Of a stretch of DNA of 64,000 nt, positions 57,659-64,000 are shown in pieces. The notes beneath the pieces were generated by a model. The model searched no databases. It saw only the letters and a program-made list of their open reading frames with translations, and was not told where the DNA came from. The stretch spans positions 1,364,001 through 1,428,000 of the forward strand of contig NZ_CP060725.1 in assembly GCF_003797775.2 (NCBI RefSeq). Reading direction: 5' to 3'. Source of the DNA: Sphingopyxis sp. OPL5. GTDB taxonomy: Bacteria > Pseudomonadota > Alphaproteobacteria > Sphingomonadales > Sphingomonadaceae. The position numbers were made by a program, and so were the translations under genes. Position 1 is the first letter of the stretch. Each line of letters begins with the position of its first letter.

Positions 57659-58465
57659 CTACCCCGGATCGCCCGGTGTCAGCGCGCGAATCCGCTCTTC
57701 GACGAGAGTCCGCGCGGCGCTTCCAGGCTCGCCGACCCAGCTCTGCCGCTGTTCGCGCAGGATGAGCCCGGTGTCCGTATCGACCGTCCATAATGTGCCG
57801 ATGTCGAGCGGCGCGGCGCCAGCCGTCACCTCGCCCTTTTCGACCTTGGCGACAATAAGCCGCGCGTCGTCTTGCTGGATCGATACCGACGCATCGCCAT
57901 TATCGGTGGTCGGGATCGCTGCATTGGCGGGTGCGATCAGCGCGCGGACGTCGGCGGTGACCAGCTTCTCACGCTCGGTTTCGGGCAGCGAGGCAAGCAG
58001 GGCCGCCACCTGCTGCGCCTCGGGTGCCTCGGCGCCCGCCGCCAGTCCCTGCGTCCGCCCGGCAACGCGCGCCCACAAACTATCGGGATCGGCGAGCGCG
58101 ACCTTGCGCCCATCGGCATCGACCAGATAGGTCAGCGTCTCGCCGACCAGCGGCTCGACCAGCCCGGTCAGCGCCCGGACGAGTTCGGGCCGCGCGTCGG
58201 ATTCGATCCGCCGCAGCACCGCGTCGAGCCGGTAGCCGCGCCCCGCGCTTTGCCATTCGAGCGCATAAACGAGCGAAAAGCTGATCAGCGTTCCGTTGCG
58301 GCTGATCCGCCGCGTCGTGACGCGATACGCCATCGGCTGTCCGACTGGCGGCGCGAAGCGCTGTTCGCGCACCGCCATCGGTGCGGGCTGCTCCAAGGTT
58401 GCGGTTGCGGTCTCGGGCGCGGCGAGCAACAGCAACGCCCCCGCCCAGACGCCCGCGCCGATCAT
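57659..58465 (-). CDS. Secreted protein of unknown function, coupled to ctaA
   Basis: A 268-residue protein with a short signal peptide (MIGAGVWAGALLLLAAPETATA). The mature part is a beta-rich, charged protein (AYRVTTRRISRNGTLISFSLVYALEWQSAGRGYRLDAVLRR...). It carries no domain I recognise. Its start overlaps the ctaA stop (ATGA). Its place suggests a role in the cell envelope or in cytochrome oxidase biogenesis, but nothing more can be read from the sequence. Confidence 0.7.
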   Translation of the reverse strand: MIGAGVWAGALLLLAAPETATATLEQPAPMAVREQRFAPPVGQPMAYRVTTRRISRNGTLISFSLVYALEWQSAGRGYRLDAVLRRIESDARPELVRALTGLVEPLVGETLTYLVDADGRKVALADPDSLWARVAGRTQGLAAGAEAPEAQQVAALLASLPETEREKLVTADVRALIAPANAAIPTTDNGDASVSIQQDDARLIVAKVEKGEVTAGAAPLDIGTLWTVDTDTGLILREQRQSWVGEPGSAARTLVEERIRALTPGDPG

Positions 58466-59505
58466 GCGGCGGCGCGGCCCAGCCGGTGAAGCCCGGCCGC
58501 CGCCGTCGCGACCAGGATCGCGCCGGTCACCTGGTGCAGCACCGCGATCCACAGCGACACGCCGGTCAGCACGGTCAGGATGCCGAGCATCATCTGCGCG
58601 GCGACCACCGCGACCAGCATCGTCGCCACGCCCGTCGCGCCACGCCGCGCGAGCGTGCGAGCAAGCCAGAGCAGCGCCAGCGCCGCGACCCACGACCACC
58701 AGCGGTGGAGGAAATGGAGCAGGAAGGGATCGTTGGTCAGCGCCATCCACGCGCCGTCCGACCAGTCGATGCCCTCGGGGACGAAATGATCGTTCATCGC
58801 CGGCCAGGTGTTCGCCACCTGCCCGGCGTTGAGCCCGGCAACCCAGGCGCCAAGCAGCAACTGGACGAAAAGGATCGCGATCACCGCGATCGCCGCGCCG
58901 GTCAACCGCGCCGGCCGGGCGGCCGGATCACGCGCCAGTGCCGTCAAATCGCGCGCAGTCCATACCAGACCCGCCAGCAGGAACAGCGCGGTGAGCAAAT
59001 GGGTCGCGAGGCGGAAATGGCTGACGTCGGTGCGATATTCGAGGCCCGAAGCAACCATCCACCACCCGATCGCACCCTGCAGCCCGACCAGCGAGGTCAA
59101 GGCGAACAGGCGCCAGCCATAACCGGCCGGGATCGCGCGCCGCGCCGCGAACCAGATCAGCGGGACGAGCATCGCGCCGCCAACGAGCCGACCGAGGACG
59201 CGGTGCAGCCATTCCCAGAAGAAGATCGCCTTGAACGCCGCGAGCGACATACCGACATTGATCTCCTTATATTCGGGGATCTGCTGATATTTGTGGAACT
59301 CTTCCTGCCAGCCCGCTTCGTTCAGCGGCGGCAGCACGCCCGACACCGGCTTCCATTCGGTGATCGACAGGCCCGATTCGGTCAGGCGGGTAATACCGCC
59401 GACGGCCACGACTAGGATGACCAGCAGTGCCACGCCCCAGAGCCAACGCGCGAGCGCGGCGGGCCGGGGGCCGGGGGCGGCGGTCGAAACAGGATTATTC
59501 GCCAT
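58462..59505 (-). CDS. ctaA: Heme A synthase CtaA
   Basis: A 347-residue protein with eight hydrophobic segments. The proteobacterial CtaA pattern is seen: GGITRLTESGLSITEWKPVSG near segment one, EFHKYQQIPEYK, FFWEWLHRVLGRLVG and HFLHRWWSW with the heme-ligand His, and LHQVTGAILV. It oxidises heme O to heme A for cytochrome aa3 oxidase. It is the first gene of a two-gene leftward unit with the secreted protein. Confidence 0.95.
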   Translation of the reverse strand: MANNPVSTAAPGPRPAALARWLWGVALLVILVVAVGGITRLTESGLSITEWKPVSGVLPPLNEAGWQEEFHKYQQIPEYKEINVGMSLAAFKAIFFWEWLHRVLGRLVGGAMLVPLIWFAARRAIPAGYGWRLFALTSLVGLQGAIGWWMVASGLEYRTDVSHFRLATHLLTALFLLAGLVWTARDLTALARDPAARPARLTGAAIAVIAILFVQLLLGAWVAGLNAGQVANTWPAMNDHFVPEGIDWSDGAWMALTNDPFLLHFLHRWWSWVAALALLWLARTLARRGATGVATMLVAVVAAQMMLGILTVLTGVSLWIAVLHQVTGAILVATAAAGLHRLGRAAA

Positions 59506-59592
59506 CGCCGCCCTATCGTCGCTCGCCCCGACTTAGGCAAGGGGGCGACGAAAATCATGGCCGGCGGGCCAACCGGTCGGTATCAGACGGCG

Positions 59593-60516
59593 ATGCGCTC
59601 CCCCGCCCTGTCCCTGCTCGCCGCCGCGGCGATGCTCGCGCCCGGCGCGGCGCGCGGCGCGTCGACGGATTCCGCCGCGCTCGCCGCGCAGGAAGCGCGA
59701 CTGGCGGCAATCGCCTATCGGCTGACCACGGGCAGCGCGCACTGGTGCCCCGACACCGTGCCGCAGCCGGGCTGGTTGCTCAGCGACGCGCGGCGGTTCG
59801 ACCAGCGCGACCGGGCGTCCGCCGCGGCCACCTATGGCACCACCGGCGACGGCCCGTTCATCGCCGCGCTCGCCCCCGATACGCCCGCCGCCCGCGCCGG
59901 ACTTGTACGCGGCGCGACGATCGCCGCGATCAACGGCCAGCCGGTACCGACACTCGGCACCGGGCCGACGATGCGGATCGATGCGATCGTCGTGATGCTC
60001 GACGCGCTCGAACCCACCGCCGCGATGACCGTCACCGATGGCGCCGGGGCCGTGCATCCGATCGACCCCACCGCCGGTTGCGCAAGCAGTTTCCGGATCG
60101 AGCGGTCCGGGCCGCAGGCTGCCGCGAACGGCAAGCTCGTCCGCCTGACGCTCGGCCTCGCGCGCTCGATCGCCGACGATCAGGAAATGGCGGCGGTGGT
60201 CGCGCACGAACTGGCGCATAATATCCTGCGCCATCGCGAACGGCTGGCGGACGACCGGTCGATCGACCGCGTACGCCAGACCGAACTGGAAGCCGACCGG
60301 CTGTCGGTGTGGCTTATGGCCGATGCGGGCTATGATCCCGCCGCCGCGATCCGTTTCTGGAACCGGCACAAAAAGCCGCTGGTCCGCGCCGCCAGCCACC
60401 CGCCGCGCAAGGAACGGATCGCCGCGATCGACGCGGAAATTGCGGCCATGCGAACCGCGCGCGCCGCCGACCCCGCTGCGCGGCCCTTGGAATTGCGCGG
60501 CGCATTCCTATTTTGA
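59593..60516 (+). CDS. Secreted M48-like metallopeptidase with PDZ-like domain
   Basis: A 307-residue protein with a signal peptide ([22 protein letters not shown]). A PDZ-like segment (about residues 85-150: [28 protein letters not shown]) precedes the zinc site [13 protein letters not shown] (HExxH at about 205-209), and the third ligand Glu is in TELEADRLS. The fold resembles M48 peptidases of the YcaL/LoiP quality-control type, but PDZ before the catalytic domain is unusual for the group. ATG 59593 is where the signal peptide begins. Confidence 0.85.
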   Translation: MRSPALSLLAAAAMLAPGAARGASTDSAALAAQEARLAAIAYRLTTGSAHWCPDTVPQPGWLLSDARRFDQRDRASAAATYGTTGDGPFIAALAPDTPAARAGLVRGATIAAINGQPVPTLGTGPTMRIDAIVVMLDALEPTAAMTVTDGAGAVHPIDPTAGCASSFRIERSGPQAAANGKLVRLTLGLARSIADDQEMAAVVAHELAHNILRHRERLADDRSIDRVRQTELEADRLSVWLMADAGYDPAAAIRFWNRHKKPLVRAASHPPRKERIAAIDAEIAAMRTARAADPAARPLELRGAFLF

Positions 60517-60548
60517 GGCCATCCCCGCTCCCGACAAGGATTACCGCC

Positions 60549-61085
60549 ATGACCCACGAAACCGCGATTTTTGCCGGAGGCTGCTTCTGGTGCACCGAAG
60601 CGGTGTTTCAGGGCCTTGCGGGCGTCGACAAGGTCGAAAGCGGCTATATCGGCGGCCATGTCGTCGATCCCACCTACAAGCAGGTGTGTGGCGGCGACAC
60701 CGGCCATGCCGAAGCGATCCGCATCACCTTCGACCCCGCCGTCATCTCCTATGGCGACCTGCTCGACGTCCATTTTGCGACGCACGATCCGACGACGCTC
60801 AACCGCCAGGGCAACGACATCGGCACCCAATATCGCAGCGCGCTGTTCCCGCTCGACGCGGCGCAGGGCGATTCCGCGCGCGCTGCGATCGACCGCGCCC
60901 AAAGCGACCAGATGGCGCCGATCGTGACCACGATCGAACCGCCCGCGACCTGGTACCCGGCCGAGGACTATCACCAGAATTACTGGGACAGCGAAGGCCA
61001 GCGCAACCCCTATTGCATGGCGGTGATCCCGCCCAAGCTCGCCAAGCTGCGCAAGGGCTTCGCCGACCGGCTGCGCACCGACTAG
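60549..61085 (+). CDS. msrA: Peptide methionine sulfoxide reductase MsrA
   Basis: A 178-residue MsrA. The active-site Cys is in [17 protein letters not shown] (GCFW motif, N-terminal). Conserved [26 protein letters not shown] and QYRSALF segments follow. It reduces Met-S-sulfoxide. AAGGA lies nine bases before ATG 60549. It follows the M48 gene at 32 bases, likely the same transcript. Confidence 0.95.
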   Translation: MTHETAIFAGGCFWCTEAVFQGLAGVDKVESGYIGGHVVDPTYKQVCGGDTGHAEAIRITFDPAVISYGDLLDVHFATHDPTTLNRQGNDIGTQYRSALFPLDAAQGDSARAAIDRAQSDQMAPIVTTIEPPATWYPAEDYHQNYWDSEGQRNPYCMAVIPPKLAKLRKGFADRLRTD

Positions 61086-61189
61086 GCAGAATAGCCGGTG
61101 CTGCGGGTGTTGCATAATGGCCGCATGACGTGACTTGTCATTGACTTGCCTGCCGTTTCGGCTAGCGGACGCGGCCACATTCGGGCAGG

Positions 61190-61768
61190 TTGGCTCGTGC
61201 GCGTTGGGGGTCGCAAAAAAGCGTGCTGGCATCATTGTTCCTGATCGGCGCGATCTGGTCGACGCCGCAGATGTCGGTTCAGGCCGCCAGCCAGACGATC
61301 GTCGAAGACGGCATCGACGGAATGACCAATGCGGTCAACCGGATGACCGGCGGCATCATCACCTATGCGCGCTGGCCGGGACCGGCCGAGAGCCACCGCA
61401 CCTTTTGCCTCGTCGGCACCCCGCAACTGACAGCCCGGGTCGCCCCCGACCTGCCCGGCAACGGCCCGCGAATCACGGTCCGCCGCACCACCCCCGGCGC
61501 GGTGATCAGCAACGGCGATTGCGACATCCTGTTCCTCGGACGATTGCCGATCGCCGACCGCCAGCGCCTGATCGGCTGGGTGCGAGGCCGCCCGGTGTTG
61601 ACGATCAGCGACGACGACCCCGCCTGCCTCTATGGCGCGATGTTCTGCCTCGCCGAAAAACCGGCGGGACTGAGCTTCTCGGTCAATCTCGATTCGATCG
61701 GCCGCGGCCCCTTGCGCGTCGATCCGCGCGTGCTCAAGATCGGCCACGCCGACGGAGGCACGCCATGA
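61190..61768 (+). CDS. yfiR: YfiR-like periplasmic c-di-GMP regulator (DUF4154)
   Basis: A 192-residue protein with a signal peptide (QKSVLASLFLIGAIWSTPQMSVQA) and the YfiR fold. Four Cys (residues 73, 111, 146 and 153 from the TTG 61190) have spacings 38, 35 and 7; in Pseudomonas YfiR (C71, C110, C145, C152) they are 39, 35 and 7, forming redox-sensitive disulfides. It should bind and hold the diguanylate cyclase YfiN in the off state. The start is uncertain: TTG 61190 gives basic residues before the signal core; GTG 61223 would not. It overlaps yfiN by ATGA. Confidence 0.85.
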   Translation: MARARWGSQKSVLASLFLIGAIWSTPQMSVQAASQTIVEDGIDGMTNAVNRMTGGIITYARWPGPAESHRTFCLVGTPQLTARVAPDLPGNGPRITVRRTTPGAVISNGDCDILFLGRLPIADRQRLIGWVRGRPVLTISDDDPACLYGAMFCLAEKPAGLSFSVNLDSIGRGPLRVDPRVLKIGHADGGTP

Positions 61769-62970
61769 CGCGCCGCCCGCTCGTTCGTACCGGCTTGCAA
61801 AAACTGCTGTCGCGCTTCCATTTCGGCGTCACCTTGTTCGCGGTCGCGCTGTCGGGGCTGACGATCCTGCTGTCGGGCATCACCGCGATGCGCGGCTATG
61901 CCGATCGCAATATCGAACTCGCGGCGCAACTCGGCGCCTATGGCGTCGAACCCGCGCTGGTGTTCAATGACGCCGCGGCGGCGCGCGAAGGGCTCGCGCC
62001 CCTGATGCAAATTCCCGGCATCGCCAGGCTGCGGGTGCTCGACGACCGCGGTCGGCCACTCACCGAATGGGTGTCGCCGTCGGAGGACCCGGCGCCGCTG
62101 CTGACCCGCGTCTTCTTCCCCGAACCCTTTGCCGTGACGATCCGCCGGAACGGCTCGGCCATCGGCACAATCCAGGTGTGGGGCGATTCCTCGACGCTGA
62201 TCGACTATGTCCGCATCGGGCTGCTCGCCGGGCTCGCCTGCCTGATCGTCACCGCGCTCGGCACGATCGCCATGGCGCGGCGCTTCGAGTATGAACTGGT
62301 CAAGCCGCTGAACGAAATCGCCACGGTCGCCCACGACGTGCGCCTCCATCGCCGGTTCGACAAACGCGTTCAGTCACTCGGCATCACCGAACTCGACCGG
62401 CTGGGCGGCGACATCAACGCGCTGCTCGACGAACTGCAGGGCTGGCAGGGCAGCATGGAAAGCGAACGCGCGATGCTTGCACACCGCGCCTCGCACGACG
62501 CGCTGACCGAACTGCCCAATCGCGCCGCCTTCGACGAACAACTGGCGCAGCGCATCGGGAAGGCGCAGCAACAAGGCAGCCGCCTTGCCCTGCTCTTCAT
62601 CGACGCCGACAATTTCAAGGCCGCCAACGACCGCTTCGGCCACGCGGCGGGCGACGCCGTACTTGTCGCGCTGTCGAACCGGATCGGCGCGACGTTGCGC
62701 GACGGCGACTTCGCGGCGCGGATCGGCGGCGACGAATTTGTTGTCCTCGTCGATCCGCTCGATGCCGCGATGGAGCCATCGGCGCTCGCCGAGCGGATTC
62801 GCACCAGTATCTCGCAGCCGGTGACGCTGCCGGGCAACGCCCTTTATCGCCCGACGGCGAGTGTCGGCGTCGCGGTCTTTCCCGACGAAGCAACCGATGC
62901 CGCCGCGCTCCTCACCGTTGCCGACGCCGCCATGTACGCCGACAAACTATCCAACCGAACCCGCCCTTGA
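61765..62970 (+). CDS. yfiN: YfiN-like membrane diguanylate cyclase (CHASE8-HAMP-GGDEF)
   Basis: A 401-residue protein. TM1 (about 19-41), a periplasmic CHASE8-type sensor domain (45-145), TM2 (151-171), a HAMP helix pair (172-225), a linker coiled coil and the GGDEF domain (240-400). The motif GGDEF (321-325) is intact, and an allosteric I-site RDGD (312-315) precedes it by the normal five residues, so the enzyme should make c-di-GMP and be feedback-inhibited. GGAGG at six bases supports ATG 61765. It is coupled to yfiR upstream. Confidence 0.92.
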   Translation: MTRRPLVRTGLQKLLSRFHFGVTLFAVALSGLTILLSGITAMRGYADRNIELAAQLGAYGVEPALVFNDAAAAREGLAPLMQIPGIARLRVLDDRGRPLTEWVSPSEDPAPLLTRVFFPEPFAVTIRRNGSAIGTIQVWGDSSTLIDYVRIGLLAGLACLIVTALGTIAMARRFEYELVKPLNEIATVAHDVRLHRRFDKRVQSLGITELDRLGGDINALLDELQGWQGSMESERAMLAHRASHDALTELPNRAAFDEQLAQRIGKAQQQGSRLALLFIDADNFKAANDRFGHAAGDAVLVALSNRIGATLRDGDFAARIGGDEFVVLVDPLDAAMEPSALAERIRTSISQPVTLPGNALYRPTASVGVAVFPDEATDAAALLTVADAAMYADKLSNRTRP

Positions 62971-62977
62971 CCCCCCA

Positions 62978-63496
62978 ATGAAGCGAGTTGATGCCGTGAT
63001 CCATGCCCTTCGCCGTCCCTTACGCGCGCTGTCATTCCTGTTCATCGCCGCGGCACTCGCCGCCTGTCAGAGCGTTCCGCCGCCGACCGGCTTCAACGCC
63101 GCGCAGGTCGCCGCACTCAAAGCCGAAGGTTTCGTCGAGACCGATGCCGGCTGGACGCTGACCCTGCCCGAGCGGCTGTTGTTCGCGACCGACGAAAGCA
63201 ATCTGAAGCCCGATCAGATCGAAACCATTTCAAAGATCGCCGCACGCCTCTCGGCAGTGGGGATCACCTCCGCACGCGTCGAGGGCCACACCGATTCGGT
63301 CGGCAGCAGCGCTTATAATCTCAAGCTGTCGCAGGCCCGCGCACAGGCGGTGGCCGCGCCGATGCAGGCGAATGGCATGTCGCTGGCTCCCGACCAGGTC
63401 ATCGGCCGCGGCGAGGCGCTGCCCCTGTCGAGCAATGCCACCGCCGAAGGCCGGCAGGACAACCGCCGCGTCGTCGTGATCGTCTGGCCGCAATAG
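62978..63496 (+). CDS. yfiB: YfiB-like OmpA-domain lipoprotein
   Basis: A 172-residue lipoprotein (signal [16 protein letters not shown], lipobox LAAC) with an OmpA peptidoglycan-binding domain (about 60-170). [41 protein letters not shown] and [12 protein letters not shown] hold the diaminopimelate-binding Asp and Arg. In Pseudomonas, YfiB sequesters YfiR and so releases YfiN. It starts seven bases after the yfiN stop; the order here is yfiR-yfiN-yfiB. Confidence 0.9.
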   Translation: MKRVDAVIHALRRPLRALSFLFIAAALAACQSVPPPTGFNAAQVAALKAEGFVETDAGWTLTLPERLLFATDESNLKPDQIETISKIAARLSAVGITSARVEGHTDSVGSSAYNLKLSQARAQAVAAPMQANGMSLAPDQVIGRGEALPLSSNATAEGRQDNRRVVVIVWPQ

Positions 63497-63539
63497 GCCC
63501 CGCTTTCCTTGGTCAAGCTTCGCCGCTAAGCCCGCGCCC

Positions 63540-64000
63540 ATGAAACCGATCCGCAAAGCCGTCTTCCCCGTCGCCGGCCTCGGCACCCGCTTCCTGCCGG
63601 CGACCAAGGCGATCCCCAAGGAAATGCTCCCCGTCGTCGACCGACCGCTGATCCAGTACGCGGTCGACGAAGCGCGCGAGGCGGGGATCGAGCAGATGAT
63701 CTTCGTCACCGGGCGCGGCAAGAGCGCGATCGAAGATCATTTCGACATCGCCTTCGAACTCGAAAAGACGATGTCCGAACGCGGCAAGGATCTGTCGGTG
63801 CTCGAACCGACGAGGCTAGGCCCCGGCAATTGCGCCTATGTCCGCCAACAGGAACCGCTGGGCCTCGGCCATGCGATCTGGTGCGCGCGCGACATCGTCG
63901 GCGACGAACCTTTCGCCATCTTCCTGCCCGACGAATTCATGCACGGCACGCCGGGCTGCATGAAGCAGATGGTCGACGCCTACCACCGCGTCGGCGGCAA
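63540..64000 (+). CDS. galU: UTP-glucose-1-phosphate uridylyltransferase GalU (5' part)
   Basis: The first 153 residues of GalU, cut by the window edge. The UTP-binding start [44 protein letters not shown] is diagnostic; [12 protein letters not shown] and [16 protein letters not shown] follow, and DEFMHG marks the nucleotide/Mg region. It makes UDP-glucose for surface glycans. Its place directly after the yfiRNB module may join c-di-GMP control to exopolysaccharide supply (inference). Confidence 0.95.
   Translation, partial: MKPIRKAVFPVAGLGTRFLPATKAIPKEMLPVVDRPLIQYAVDEAREAGIEQMIFVTGRGKSAIEDHFDIAFELEKTMSERGKDLSVLEPTRLGPGNCAYVRQQEPLGLGHAIWCARDIVGDEPFAIFLPDEFMHGTPGCMKQMVDAYHRVGG

Overview
The window is chromosomal DNA from a high-GC alphaproteobacterium. 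The best match is a sphingomonad, probably Sphingopyxis or a close relative. I base this on very GC-rich third codon positions, a class II DAHP synthase, heme A synthase CtaA, a yfgM-bamB-der cluster, a TCA gene block of alphaproteobacterial type and several families of short intergenic palindromes. No database search was possible, so the genus is an inference. I see no rRNA, tRNA, CRISPR array, prophage or intact insertion sequence. Most genes are ordinary chromosomal genes, packed tightly with many 1-8 base stop/start overlaps.

Layout. 1-12.7 kb: a Coq4-family gene; a DUF418 membrane protein; a leftward block panB, yfgM-like, bamB, der, tusA-like and an HPt protein; a rightward three-gene unit of two paralogous small membrane proteins and an XRE regulator; a secreted hydrolase; a leftward unit of ArsC/Spx-like, GDPD and aldo/keto reductase genes; a membrane-anchored cyclic-nucleotide-binding protein. 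13-28.5 kb: class II DAHP synthase, M28 peptidase, HpcH/CitE lyase, stomatin-NfeD pair, GNAT, a diiron-like PF10118 protein divergent from a TetR regulator, obg, mipA-like, proB, an SDR, sppA, a PepSY protein and an alpha/beta hydrolase. 28.5-45 kb: a TRIC-type channel, an M20 amidohydrolase and the TCA block, read leftward: sdhB-paaI-zapE // mdh-(secreted unknown)-sucD-sucA-sucB-(GGCT-like)-lpd. Between zapE and mdh sit a polysaccharide deacetylase, a PAP2 phosphatase and an orphan DUF4157 protein. 45-52 kb: a MOP-family flippase, ICMT-like methyltransferase, TMPK-like kinase, nucleotidyltransferase, esterase, DAG-kinase-like protein and metallophosphoesterase, possibly for envelope lipid or glycan metabolism. 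52-64 kb: a lipocalin-like protein with an APH-type kinase, a sterol desaturase-family hydroxylase, a second PepSY protein, rplM-rpsI with a clear terminator, ctaA, a PDZ-M48 peptidase, msrA, a complete yfiR-yfiN-yfiB c-di-GMP module and the 5' part of galU.

The points most worth following are these. (1) An orphan DUF4157 protein (the N-terminal domain type known from toxins of extracellular contractile injection systems) joined to a permuted papain-like domain and a beta-rich C-terminus. (2) A shared dyad operator that places the Coq4 gene and the PF10118 gene, 19 kb apart, under the same TetR regulator. (3) A YfiRNB module with the four cysteines of YfiR at nearly the spacing known from Pseudomonas. 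(4) A TCA super-cluster with sucC missing and unrelated genes inserted. (5) Several families of intergenic palindromes, one of which supplies the end of a coding sequence and another of which is nested inside a second inverted repeat.
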